Assembly: GCA_021204175.1 (NCBI GenBank)
Contig: JAJPZT010000125.1
Location: 1-37,164 of the forward strand
Direction: 5' to 3'
DNA from: Clostridiales bacterium
GTDB lineage: Bacteria > Bacillota > Clostridia > Lachnospirales > CAG-274
Length of the DNA stretch: 37,164 bases
Shown here one piece after another: positions 1 to 7,369 of the stretch; position 1 is the stretch's first letter, and every line of letters begins with the position of its first letter. A program made the position numbers and the translations under genes. Under the pieces are notes generated by a model. The model did no database searches, was not told the DNA's origin, and saw only the letters and a list, made by a program, of their open reading frames with translations.

Positions 1-56
1 GAGCTTTTTTACTCCCCTGCCGCTTTTTGTCTTGCTTCCCTTGCGACAGCTTATTC

Positions 57-85
57 ATATTACCACATCCGAAGTCTTTTGTCAA
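57..85 (-). promoter_or_regulatory. SigA-type promoter reading leftward out of the window
   Basis: On the minus strand TTGACA (80-85) is followed after 17 bases by TAATAT (57-62). Transcription would start near base 50 and run out of the window. The transcribed 50 bases show no open frame that I recognise. Confidence 0.55.
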
Positions 86-154
86 GAACTTTTTTTGTGA
101 TTTTTTAATTTTTTTCTTTCCGGTTTTAAAACCGATTTTGAAAGAAAAAAAGAA

Positions 155-243
155 CGGAGAAAGAGGGATTTGAACCCTCGCGCCGCTATTAACGACCTAC
201 TCCCTTTCCAGGGGAGCCCCTTCAACCACTTGGGTACTTCTCC
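155..243 (-). tRNA. tRNA-Ser (anticodon GGA)
   Basis: On the minus strand the sequence folds as a class II tRNA. It has a seven-pair acceptor stem beginning GGAGAAG, a GGA anticodon flanked by a CTCCC/GGGAG stem, a long variable arm typical of serine tRNA, and a T loop with TTCAAAT. The discriminator base is G at 155, as expected for tRNA-Ser. No CCA is encoded. A T-rich run follows directly downstream and may end transcription. It lies 45 bases downstream of the tRNA-Ser (TGA) gene and probably shares its transcript. Confidence 0.95.
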
Positions 244-288
244 AAATGCTTTACGTTATATAGCATATTAACATTAAGATAAAAAGAG

Positions 289-374
289 CGCAGAGAGTGG
301 GATTCGAACCCACGGTGCCTTGCGGCAACACCGGTTTTCAAGACCGGCTCCTTAAACCACTCGGAAATCTCTGC
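289..374 (-). tRNA. tRNA-Ser (anticodon TGA)
   Basis: This minus-strand class II tRNA has acceptor GCAGAGA paired with TCTCTGC, anticodon TGA in a CTTGAAA loop, a long variable arm and a GTTCGAATC T loop. The discriminator is G at 289 and CCA is not encoded. It is the first gene of a two-tRNA serine unit driven by the promoter at 404-432. Confidence 0.95.
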
Positions 375-403
375 TGAGTTACGCGTTTTCGCGAACAATA
401 AAT

Positions 404-432
404 ATAATACACCATTCAAATGTACTTGTCAA
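404..432 (-). promoter_or_regulatory. Promoter of the tRNA-Ser pair
   Basis: On the minus strand TTGACA (427-432), a 17-base spacer and TATTAT (404-409) form a near-consensus SigA promoter. Predicted initiation is about 20 bases upstream of the tRNA-Ser (TGA) gene. Confidence 0.85.
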
Positions 433-531
433 GAATTTTTTCAATTTTTTTGAAAAATTTTTAAATTCACGCAAAACACATTTCACAATCTATTATCTTT
501 CCTCATACATATAATGTAGAAGGCGATTTAT

Positions 532-1098
532 ATGAACAGTCTTTATAAACTGACTGCCGATGCCAAGGAATATTTGAGCCGCTACTATGACATATTGGAA
601 GAAATGATTTCGGGAATGACCGATGCCCTTCTGGCTGAAAGCATATCACGAAATTTTATAGTGCAGATGATACCCCACCATATGGCGGCAATCGAAATGT
701 CCGAAAACATTCTTAAATACACCTCTCTTCGACCCCTCATCAAAATTGCTGAAGGAATTATTTCGGAACAAACCGAAAGCATTGATAATATGCTTAAGGC
801 AAAGCCGCAGTGCGGAAGGCTTTTCAACACGCCCTATGATTTAAGTCTTTATATGAAGCGTTTTTCTTTTATTGCCGACGCTATGTTTTCCGAAATGGGC
901 AGCGCCTACGCCGACAACAACATCAGCGCCGACTTTATGCGTGAAATGATTCCCCACCACAGAGGGGCTGTGCGAATGTGCGAAAACGCCCTTGCATTTG
1001 ACATTTGCCCGGAGCTTAAGCCCATAATGTATAAAATAATATCCTCTCAGAACGAAGGAATAACGGAAATGGAAGTCCTTCTATCAAAAATTATATGA
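532..1098 (+). CDS. Tandem DUF305 (ferritin-like) protein
   Basis: This 188-residue protein contains two copies of the DUF305 signature, FIVQMIPHHMAAIEM near residues 43-57 and FMREMIPHHRGAVRM near residues 134-148. Each carries the paired histidines and following methionine expected of this four-helix, possibly metal-binding family. There is no signal peptide, so it is probably cytoplasmic, unlike the many exported DUF305 proteins linked to copper. The start ATG follows AAGG at a workable distance, with a TATAAT-like element at 510-515. No metal-resistance gene is adjacent; the neighbour is a MATE exporter on the same strand 96 bases on. The molecular function is not known. Family assignment is firm and any metal role is inference. 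Confidence 0.85.
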   Translation: MNSLYKLTADAKEYLSRYYDILEEMISGMTDALLAESISRNFIVQMIPHHMAAIEMSENILKYTSLRPLIKIAEGIISEQTESIDNMLKAKPQCGRLFNTPYDLSLYMKRFSFIADAMFSEMGSAYADNNISADFMREMIPHHRGAVRMCENALAFDICPELKPIMYKIISSQNEGITEMEVLLSKII

Positions 1099-1126
1099 GT
1101 TTGTATAAAATTTGTTAATTTTACAC

Positions 1127-1155
1127 TTTACTAAATTAATAATCGGGTTTATAAT
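1127..1155 (+). promoter_or_regulatory. Promoter of the MATE exporter gene
   Basis: TTTACT (1127-1132), 17 bases, then TATAAT (1150-1155) lie 40 bases upstream of the MATE start codon, so this gene probably has its own promoter and is not in an operon with the DUF305 gene. Confidence 0.6.
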
Positions 1156-1194
1156 ATTAGAACACAAAAAAGCTCTTTTTAAGGAAGTGGACAT

Positions 1195-2586
1195 ATGATA
1201 AACGGTTTAAAGGTAAAGCTTTTAAATGTAAAGGCGGACAGAGAGCTTATAACAAACCAAAATCTTCTTAAGGCAATCCTCTGTCTGTCTATACCTATTA
1301 TAATTAACAATTTTATTCAGACAATGTATAATCTGACCGATGCATACTGGCTGGGCAGAATAGGAACGGAGTCTGTAGCGGCGATTACACTGGTTTCTCC
1401 CGTTCAAAACGTAATAATTCAGTTCGGTCAGGGTATAAGCCTTGCCGGGTCGGTTTTAATTTCGCAGTATTACGGAGCAAAGGACAACAAAAACGCAGGA
1501 GATATGGCAAACCACGTTTTCATCTGCTCAATGCTGTTTTCCCTTGCGGCTGCTTTCATCTGCTTCGTCGCAACCGCCTTTATTGTTGGCTGGCTGGGTG
1601 CAGAGGGAGACCTTGCAGACTCGGCTCAGGTTTATCTTAAAATAGTAGTTTTGGATATGCCATTTCTGTTTTTGATAAATCTGTATTCGGCGGTTAATCA
1701 GGCTCAGGGCAACACAGTCACGCCTATGCTTTTGAATTTCTTAGGCATTGTTCTGAATATGATTTTGGATCCTCTGCTTATGTTCGGCCTTAATTTGGGA
1801 ATAGCCGGAGCCGCCCTTGCAACCCTCAGCGCTAAGATCCCTCCGGCAGTAATCGCTCTTTTGGGACTTGTGAACCGAAACAAAACAATACATATTGACT
1901 TTAAGGGCTTTGTATTTAAAAAGGATAAGCTTAAAGCTATTGTAAAGGTAGGTCTTCCCACAGCACTTGGAGGCAGCACAATGCAGTTCGGCTTTCTGCT
2001 TATTACGAAAAATGTTCTTAAATACGGCGGCGCAGCTACAGCCGCCTACGGCATAGGCAACAGAATTAACGGCATTATCACTTTGCCTTCAACGGCGGTG
2101 GGCTCAGCAACAGCCACAATCGTAGGGCAGAACATAGGAGCAAAAAAGCGTGACAGGGCGGAAGAAGCCTATAAGCTGGCAAGGCTTATTTCGGTAATTT
2201 TTCTTTTTATCTGCGGAATGATTCTTTCAAGAACCTTTGTGAACACTCCCATAGTTAAATTTTTCTCGGATGATGATGAAGTAATCGCTATGGCTTCAAA
2301 GTTTATTTCCATTATGGCATTTTGGTGCTTTACAAACGGCGTCTATAACTCCACAACGGGACTTTTTCAAGGCAGCGGTCATACCTGGGTAAATATGGCG
2401 GTGGACGCTTCACGTCTGTGGATTTTCCGCTTCGCCACAATTTGGTTCTGCGAAAATATTCTTCATATGAGGGAGCAAAGTATTTGGTATGCGGTTGTTG
2501 TCAGCAACGGCATCAGCGCCGCTCTGCTCTATTTGGCTTATAAAGCAGGGCTTTGGAAAAAGGATGTTATTCAAAAAGAAGATTAA
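1195..2586 (+). CDS. MATE family cation/drug antiporter
   Basis: This 463-residue polytopic membrane protein has the usual MATE length and about 12 hydrophobic segments in two internally similar halves. The amino-terminal half begins with LSIPIIINNFIQTMYNLTDAYWLGRIG, matching the family opening PxxxxxxxxxxxxxxDxxxVG, and the phrase GQGISLAGSVLISQYYGA is also typical. Members export organic cations, drugs or metabolites using sodium or proton gradients; the substrate here cannot be told. An ATG at 1195 follows AAGGAAGTGG. A Rho-independent terminator follows at 2602-2634, so it is likely monocistronic. A drug-efflux role is family knowledge only. Confidence 0.93.
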   Translation: MINGLKVKLLNVKADRELITNQNLLKAILCLSIPIIINNFIQTMYNLTDAYWLGRIGTESVAAITLVSPVQNVIIQFGQGISLAGSVLISQYYGAKDNKNAGDMANHVFICSMLFSLAAAFICFVATAFIVGWLGAEGDLADSAQVYLKIVVLDMPFLFLINLYSAVNQAQGNTVTPMLLNFLGIVLNMILDPLLMFGLNLGIAGAALATLSAKIPPAVIALLGLVNRNKTIHIDFKGFVFKKDKLKAIVKVGLPTALGGSTMQFGFLLITKNVLKYGGAATAAYGIGNRINGIITLPSTAVGSATATIVGQNIGAKKRDRAEEAYKLARLISVIFLFICGMILSRTFVNTPIVKFFSDDDEVIAMASKFISIMAFWCFTNGVYNSTTGLFQGSGHTWVNMAVDASRLWIFRFATIWFCENILHMREQSIWYAVVVSNGISAALLYLAYKAGLWKKDVIQKED

Positions 2587-2601
2587 TAGGAATAAAAAAA
2601 C

Positions 2602-2634
2602 GCTCTTGAAAAATTTGCTTTCAAGGGCTTTTTT
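2602..2634 (+). terminator. Terminator of the MATE gene
   Basis: A ten-pair stem (2602-2611 with 2619-2628, one G-T pair) is followed by six T bases. Confidence 0.85.
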
Positions 2635-2667
2635 AATGAGATTATATGTTTAAATTTGACTTTTGTG

Positions 2668-2696
2668 TTGTGGATTTTCACAATTTATGCTATAAT
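2668..2696 (+). promoter_or_regulatory. Extended -10 promoter of the small-peptide locus
   Basis: TTGTGG (2668-2673), 17 bases and TATAAT (2691-2696), the latter preceded by TGC, form an extended -10 promoter. The predicted start is near 2703, 42 bases before the small ORF. Confidence 0.65.
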
Positions 2697-2744
2697 ACAG
2701 CTGTTGCCGTCCAAAAATTTCCGGTAACGGAAAGGAGGCTGAGG

Positions 2745-2912
2745 ATGATCGATTACATACTTTCATTTATAATCTCTGTTCTGGCAAATGTAACCTCACG
2801 TTATATCTGCAAACGTTCAGAAGTTTTCCTGACGGAAAACTCAGGTTTACTGAGAACTTTTTTGGGAAAATTCTCAGTAAACCTGCCCCGACTTCTTTCG
2901 GGTTCCAGTTAA
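2745..2912 (+). CDS. Small membrane peptide, possible type I toxin
   Basis: This 55-codon frame starts 6 bases after GGAGG and opens with MIDYILSFIISVLANVTSRYICK, a single hydrophobic helix followed by basic residues, as in small membrane peptides and type I toxins. The rest of the frame coincides with strong inverted repeats (2840-2884), so its codons may be constrained by RNA structure, or the peptide may have been altered by an insertion. A TTTCCG/CGGAAA hairpin (2718-2733) sits just upstream of the ribosome binding site. The transcript would end at the 13-pair hairpin at 2969-3000, where a convergent antisense transcript also ends. I recognise no named family. The convergent layout supports, but does not prove, a toxin-antitoxin role. 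Confidence 0.5.
   Translation: MIDYILSFIISVLANVTSRYICKRSEVFLTENSGLLRTFLGKFSVNLPRLLSGSS
2840..2884. repeat. Perfect 15-base inverted repeat inside the small ORF
   Basis: CAGGTTTACTGAGAA and its exact reverse complement are separated by 14 bases. A weaker outer pairing of AGAAGT with ACTTCT and a neighbouring GTTTTCC/GGAAAAC hairpin make the 3' half of the transcript highly structured. Confidence 0.75.
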
Positions 2913-2965
2913 GCAGAGATGAAAACGGCAATAAGCCTGCGGCTTAAATCTCCGCCAAAAAAGAT

Positions 2966-3042
2966 TAGAAAACCCCGAAAGCCCAATCTTTCGGGGTTTT
3001 CGTTTTGTGCCAAAAATGACTGACCACTTTATATCTTGTCAC
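2966..3042 (-). ncRNA. Predicted short antisense RNA convergent with the small-peptide gene
   Basis: A minus-strand promoter at 3049-3077 would start an RNA near 3042. About 40 bases later it meets a 13-pair hairpin (3000 down to 2969) followed by TTCTAATCTTTTTT. No reading frame fits, so the product would be an RNA of about 75 to 90 bases overlapping the 3' end of the small-peptide mRNA. This is predicted from promoter and terminator only. Confidence 0.5.
2969..3000. terminator. Bidirectional terminator, small-peptide locus
   Basis: A perfect 13-pair stem, AAAACCCCGAAAG with its complement around a CCCAAT loop, has T-rich flanks on both strands. It can end both the plus-strand mRNA and the minus-strand RNA. 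Confidence 0.85.
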
Positions 3043-3048
3043 AATGTT

Positions 3049-3077
3049 ATTATACAACGCCCAAACTGCAATTTCAA
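3049..3077 (-). promoter_or_regulatory. Antisense promoter of the small-peptide locus
   Basis: On the minus strand TTGAAA (3072-3077), 17 bases and a perfect TATAAT (3049-3054) form a strong promoter. The only thing downstream before a terminator is about 75 bases of non-coding sequence. Confidence 0.75.
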
Positions 3078-3147
3078 GGGGTAAAAAACATTTTTTAAGT
3101 AAGATTATGTCAGCGGCAGTTACTTCCGGTCGGTTATACTGATGTTC

Positions 3148-3825
3148 TTAAATTTTCAAGGCGTCATAGAAAGCTGCATGTGTAAGGCGCACGTAAGGTT
3201 CTGTGTAAAACAGATCTGCAATGCCGTGGGTTATTACCCCAAGTATATGCCAAAGAATAAAGCTCAGGCCAAGAACAAAGGCGTTCCACTTATTGCCTTC
3301 CATATATTTGCTGCTTAATCCAAAAGCCTCTTTTCTGTCAATATCCGGGTTTTCCGCCAGAATATAAGGAATCATCATCAGCTGATAAGACAATATAATT
3401 CCCGGAATTATAAAGAATATAAAACCTATAAAGATATAAAGACTGCGAATAAACATTATCTTTACATTTCTCTTATAGCTGCATTCAAAGCCGGATCTGA
3501 TGTCGGAAAGCTTACCTTCGGACCTTAAAGCGTTTAACTCAAACCGAACTACACCCACATGAAGAGGGTTTATGATAAAGGCTTCAATAAACATAATCAC
3601 TGCCGAAATCAAAACAACTGCCGCTAAAGCAGCAATACCGCTTAAAGCTGTTTTCGACCTCGAAATATGAAAAGGCACAGATTTGAAGCTTCCGAAAATA
3701 CCGGCTGCACTGCCGACCCCGTCGCAGCACAGCATATAATAAATCAAGCTTGCAAGAACAGCTCTCCAATAATTTCGTTTTAAGGCTGCTCTCGCCTTTT
3801 GCTTAAGTCCTTTTCTTGTCCACAT
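3148..3825 (-). CDS. DUF975 family integral membrane protein
   Basis: This 225-residue protein has the DUF975 layout: an amino-terminal basic amphipathic stretch (MWTRKGLKQKARAALKRNYWRAV), then about five hydrophobic segments. It carries the family motif NPLHVGVVRFELNALRSE near residue 86 and IIPGIILSYQLMMIPYILAENPDIDRKEAFGLS near residues 138-170. The ATG follows AAAGGAGG. It is a paralogue of the next upstream gene (3947-4645), from which it is separated by a hairpin. Transport or membrane organisation has been suggested for the family but no function is established. The two genes probably arose by tandem duplication. Confidence 0.88.
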   Translation of the reverse strand: MWTRKGLKQKARAALKRNYWRAVLASLIYYMLCCDGVGSAAGIFGSFKSVPFHISRSKTALSGIAALAAVVLISAVIMFIEAFIINPLHVGVVRFELNALRSEGKLSDIRSGFECSYKRNVKIMFIRSLYIFIGFIFFIIPGIILSYQLMMIPYILAENPDIDRKEAFGLSSKYMEGNKWNAFVLGLSFILWHILGVITHGIADLFYTEPYVRLTHAAFYDALKI

Positions 3826-3875
3826 AATTATATCCTCCTTTTTTCAAATATCAAAATATTTTTTGTGACCGCAGA

Positions 3876-3907
3876 AAACCCCGAAAGGCAGTGCTTTCGA
3901 GGTTTTA
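3876..3907 (-). terminator. Hairpin between the DUF975 paralogues
   Basis: AAAACCCCGAAAG pairs with CTTTCGAGGTTTT, nested in a longer CCGCAGA/TCTGCGG stem (3869-3915). The arm is almost identical to the terminator at 2969-3000. On the minus strand it would end, or partly end, transcription of the upstream DUF975 gene. Confidence 0.6.
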
Positions 3908-3946
3908 ATCTGCGGCAAAATATTTTCACCGTTTATGTAACTGTTA

Positions 3947-4645
3947 TTATTTCTTTATTGCTTCATAAAGAGCTGCGTGTGTAAGGTGAATATAAGGCGC
4001 TACATAGAATACATTAACTATGCCTAATGTTATGCTGCCGAGAATTATCCAAGGCAAAAAGCTTAAGTCAAGAACGAATGATTTCCATTTATTGCCTGCC
4101 ATAATTTCTCTGCTCTTTGCAAAAGCCTCTTTTCTGTCCATACCGGGGTTTTCAGCAAGAATATAAGGCACCATTCTCAGCTGATAGCCTATTATAATTC
4201 CGGGAATTATAAAAATTATAAGACCTATAACAATGTAAAGATAATAAATAAACATTGCCTTTGCGTTTCTCTTATAGCTTACGTCGAAGCCCGAGCCTAA
4301 GTCTGAAACATTTGCTTCTGATTTAACTGCATTTAATTCAAACTTAGCTATACCTACCTCCAAAGGATTTATGAGCAAAGCCTTAAGAATTATAAGCACT
4401 ATAATAACTGCGATTAACAGCAGTAAAACAGCTGTACCTATGCCCACAAGAGCACCTTCGCTTAAGCCTAAATCCGCACTTGAAGTATTAGACGAAAGCA
4501 CTGCATTGCTGCTCATAGAAGCGTGACCTGCAGAGCTTCCTCCGCATAAAAACGCATAGATAATTCCGCATACAAGCACAGCCTTCCAATAATTACGGTT
4601 TAAGCCCGCCTTAGCTTTTTCCTTCAACTCTTTTCTTGTCCACAT
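3947..4645 (-). CDS. DUF975 family integral membrane protein (paralogue)
   Basis: This frame gives 232 residues from the ATG at 4645, which is chosen because AGGAGG stands 7 bases upstream and MWTRKELKEKAKAGLNRNYWKAV aligns with the start of the paralogue at 3148-3825. Motifs NPLEVGIAKFELNAVKSE and IIPGIIIGYQLRMVPYILAENPGMDRKEAFAKS place it in DUF975. A Ser/Ala-rich extracytoplasmic-looking insert after the first membrane segment (residues 45-65) differs from the paralogue. A SigA promoter lies at 4716-4744. The function is unknown; the membrane location is clear from hydrophobicity. Confidence 0.88.
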   Translation of the reverse strand: MWTRKELKEKAKAGLNRNYWKAVLVCGIIYAFLCGGSSAGHASMSSNAVLSSNTSSADLGLSEGALVGIGTAVLLLLIAVIIVLIILKALLINPLEVGIAKFELNAVKSEANVSDLGSGFDVSYKRNAKAMFIYYLYIVIGLIIFIIPGIIIGYQLRMVPYILAENPGMDRKEAFAKSREIMAGNKWKSFVLDLSFLPWIILGSITLGIVNVFYVAPYIHLTHAALYEAIKK

Positions 4646-4715
4646 AGTTTTTCCTCCTTTTCTGTGGAATTTTTTTGCTAAGCAGATAAAATCTGCAAAG
4701 CAGAGATGTGTATTT

Positions 4716-4744
4716 ATTATACATTCAATTTTGTCAGAATGCAA
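4716..4744 (-). promoter_or_regulatory. Promoter of the DUF975 pair
   Basis: On the minus strand TTGCAT (4739-4744), 17 bases and TATAAT (4716-4721). The leader then contains a GCAGAT/ATCTGC hairpin (4683-4697). Confidence 0.75.
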
Positions 4745-4802
4745 GAGTTTTTTTGATTTTTTTCAAACTTTACAATGTTTTAACCGAAAATTTAAGACTT
4801 TT

Positions 4803-5738
4803 TCAGATAATATAAAACCAAGCGTCCTCCTGGTCAAGCTCTTCGGTGGTTACGGATTTATCCAAATTTTGATATTTAAGCTCGGGGTTTTTAATGGTTA
4901 CTCTTGTGTTGGGCTTAACCGATGTGACAATGAATGCATTGCCGCCGATTGTACTGCCCTCGCCTATAACCGTTTCGCCGCCTAAAATAGACGCCCCTGA
5001 ATATATGGTAACATTGTCCTCTATCGTGGGGTGTCTCTTTACACCCTTAAGCCCCTGACCGGCAGATGTGGAAAGGCCGCCCAAGGTAACCCCCTGATAA
5101 ATCTTGACGTGTTCGCCTATAATGGTTGTTTCGCCTATAACAATACCCGTTCCGTGGTCAATGAAAAAATATTTTCCTATGGTTGCTCCCGGGTGAATGT
5201 CTATTCCCGTTTTGCTGTGGGCATGCTCCGTCATAATTCTGGGGATAAGGGGAACCTCCAAAAGGAAAAGCTCATGGGCAATTCTTGCCACCATTATGGC
5301 GTAAACACCGGGATAGGAATAGATAATTTCGTCCTTGCTGTAGGCAGCCGGGTCGCCGTCATAAGCCGCGCAAATATCCGTTTCCATATATTCCCTAATC
5401 ATAGGAAGCTTTTCGAAAAATGCCTTGCTTATATTGTCTACCTTAATGTCAAGCTCCTGCTCAGAAAGAGCATTTTCATCCTTACAGGTGCATATAAAGG
5501 CACGCTTCATCTGCTTTTCGAGATTATACTTAACCTCCTCTAAAGTTTCGCCTATGTAATATCTTACAAAATCCCTGTTTAGCTTCTTCTGTTCAAAAAA
5601 GCCGGGAAAAACTATTCTCTGCAAAAGCTCAACAATATGTTCAACCACCGCTCTGTTTGGCTGAAGGTTTGTGTCTATTTTAGCCGTTACAGGGCAGTTG
5701 TTATAGCTTTCCATAAGTCTGTCTATTATGTTTTCCAT
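4803..5738 (-). CDS. cysE: Serine O-acetyltransferase (CysE/EpsC type)
   Basis: It transfers an acetyl group from acetyl-CoA to L-serine, giving O-acetylserine for cysteine synthesis in the cytoplasm. The ATG at 5738 is preferred over an in-frame GTG at 5762 because GGGAGG lies 9 bases before it; this gives 311 residues, the length of the long clostridial EpsC-like form. An amino-terminal helical domain (to about residue 165) precedes a left-handed beta-helix with hexapeptide repeats, including DIHPGATIGKYFFIDHGTGIVIGETTIIG and QGVTLGG, with the active-site histidine pair. It is the last gene of a minus-strand unit with bofA-like, rhomboid and UDG genes, 32 bases after the UDG. No cysK is next to it in this window. 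Confidence 0.93.
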   Translation of the reverse strand: MENIIDRLMESYNNCPVTAKIDTNLQPNRAVVEHIVELLQRIVFPGFFEQKKLNRDFVRYYIGETLEEVKYNLEKQMKRAFICTCKDENALSEQELDIKVDNISKAFFEKLPMIREYMETDICAAYDGDPAAYSKDEIIYSYPGVYAIMVARIAHELFLLEVPLIPRIMTEHAHSKTGIDIHPGATIGKYFFIDHGTGIVIGETTIIGEHVKIYQGVTLGGLSTSAGQGLKGVKRHPTIEDNVTIYSGASILGGETVIGEGSTIGGNAFIVTSVKPNTRVTIKNPELKYQNLDKSVTTEELDQEDAWFYII

Positions 5739-5770
5739 AAACCGATGCCTCCCGAAAATCACTTTGATTT

Positions 5771-6328
5771 CTATAATATTTCTTTTAACTTTGATAAATC
5801 GTTTAAATAAACTTCTTTAAGTCCTCTGTTATATATAATCGAAGCCGGATGATAAAGAGGGAAAAGGCAAAAGCCGTTTTTGTTTAGCTTCTCTCCGTGA
5901 ACATCCCCTATAACGATATTTTTCTCACCGCTTATTGCTCTTAAGGCAAAATTACCCAAGGTGACGACTATTTCCGGCTTTATTATTTCAAGCTCTCTGA
6001 AAAGATAAGGCTTGAAAAGCTCCACCTCATCCCTGTTTGGAGGTCTGTTGGATATTCTGCCTGTTTTTTCGCTTATTTTAAAGGGGCGAAGCTTAACAAC
6101 GTTTGTTATGTAAATATCCTCTCTTTTAAGGGAGAGAATTTCCAAAAACTCACTTAGGTTCTTTCCGGCTTTGCCTACAAAGGGTCTGCCCTGCTTTTCC
6201 TCTTCGCCGCCGGGGGCTTCCCCGATAAGCACAAGAGAAGCATTTAAGTTTCCCTCGCCTGTTACTATTTTTCTTCCGGGAAAAACCTCTCCCGATTTTT
6301 CAGTCATTTCTTCATAAAGCCTTTTCAT
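5771..6328 (-). CDS. Uracil-DNA glycosylase, family 4-like, lacking Fe-S cysteines
   Basis: This base-excision repair enzyme removes uracil from DNA. The 185 residues contain GEAPGGEEEKQGRPFVGKAG (36-55), the family 4 uracil pocket and active-site motif, NVVKLRP (76-82), and LYHPAS (158-163), the second catalytic motif. Classical family 4 enzymes bind a 4Fe-4S cluster through four cysteines. This protein has only Cys154, and the usual NVVKCRPP cysteine is leucine, so it should be cluster-free. From memory such cysteine-less versions are common in Clostridia. Its start overlaps the end of the rhomboid gene by 17 bases, so the two are probably co-translated. Confidence 0.87.
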   Translation of the reverse strand: MKRLYEEMTEKSGEVFPGRKIVTGEGNLNASLVLIGEAPGGEEEKQGRPFVGKAGKNLSEFLEILSLKREDIYITNVVKLRPFKISEKTGRISNRPPNRDEVELFKPYLFRELEIIKPEIVVTLGNFALRAISGEKNIVIGDVHGEKLNKNGFCLFPLYHPASIIYNRGLKEVYLNDLSKLKEIL

Positions 6329-7349
6329 TTTTCAAAGCCCTCTTTTTATCCCAAAAGCCCAGCGCAGAACCTAAAACAAGCCCTGTTAAAAAGCCCCCTA
6401 TGTGTCCTGCGTTGTCAATTCCGCTGTATACAAAGCCGAAACCTATATTAATTATGGCTATCAGCACAAAAACATAAGCGTCAAGCCCGTCCATTTTTAT
6501 TTTGTTTATGCCGCTGTAGGTAAGAGCAGCAGCCATTATTCCGAAAATTGCTCCCGACGCGCCGGCTGAAACAGAACCCTCCGAAAGCAAAAAGCTTAAG
6601 ACGGAGCAGCCAAGCCCAGACAGAAAATAAATAACCGCAAAGCCTAAATATCCGAAATATTTCTCACATCTTGTTCCGAAAATATAAAGCCCGAACATAT
6701 TCGCAAACAGGTGAATAACCCCTATATGCAAAAACATATAAGTGAAAAGTCTGTAAAACTCGCCGTTTTTAATATATGGGGCGTAGATTGCACCGTATTT
6801 AAGCAGTGTATCTGTGTTTTCACTGCCGCCGTCAAGGGTCAAAACCGCAAACATAAGAAGATTTGCAAGTATGAGAATATAGGTAATAAGGGGCTTATTA
6901 ACTCTTAAAAGGCTCTTTTTGGGAACGACCGCTTTTTCTTCTTTGCCGAATATACTTTCAACTCCGTCAAATTTATCGGGAGAACCCTTTCCGCACCTTA
7001 AAGTTTTATCTTCCTCATTATATGCCCACCGTATTTTAACGCTGTCAGCCATAGGGTCAAAGTCATTTTGCGTCAAGAAGATTTCCTCTCTTCCGCCGAT
7101 TAAAATACCCAAACAAGACACCTTAATTCCTTTTCCACGGCGTTCCAAAGCCTTAAGACAGACCTCTTCAAAGCAGCTTCCCAAAGGATCTAAATAGCCG
7201 TCAATTAAAACAACAATATTCAAAACAGCTCCCTTGAATTTACCGAAGCAGAAAGCCGCCTTTACACCGTTACTCAGCGTACCGGCAAACATAAAATCGT
7301 AACCCGAATTTTTTAAAGACTCATTTGCCCTGTTAAAAATTTTCTTCAT
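6312..7349 (-). CDS. Rhomboid family intramembrane serine protease
   Basis: This is a 345-residue membrane protease. Residues 1-145 form a soluble cytoplasmic domain, then about seven hydrophobic segments follow from residue 152. The catalytic pair is visible: Ser265 in GASGAIFG and His316 in NAGHIGGFLTG. The YRLFTYMFLHIGVIHLFANMFGL stretch (199-221) is the family's HxxxxHxxxN-type helix. The layout resembles Bacillus GluP/YqgP, which has a soluble amino-terminal domain and cleaves membrane proteins. The ATG follows AGGAT at a short distance. It sits between the BofA-like and UDG genes, so a link to sporulation or membrane quality control is possible but unproven. Confidence 0.9.
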   Translation of the reverse strand: MKKIFNRANESLKNSGYDFMFAGTLSNGVKAAFCFGKFKGAVLNIVVLIDGYLDPLGSCFEEVCLKALERRGKGIKVSCLGILIGGREEIFLTQNDFDPMADSVKIRWAYNEEDKTLRCGKGSPDKFDGVESIFGKEEKAVVPKKSLLRVNKPLITYILILANLLMFAVLTLDGGSENTDTLLKYGAIYAPYIKNGEFYRLFTYMFLHIGVIHLFANMFGLYIFGTRCEKYFGYLGFAVIYFLSGLGCSVLSFLLSEGSVSAGASGAIFGIMAAALTYSGINKIKMDGLDAYVFVLIAIINIGFGFVYSGIDNAGHIGGFLTGLVLGSALGFWDKKRALKNEKAL

Positions 7350-7369
7350 AGCCTTTCATCCTTATTAAA

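Noticed and set aside
222..419. Minus-strand frame over the tRNA-Ser (TGA) gene
   Set aside because: It overlaps the tRNA and its promoter and has no homology that I recognise.
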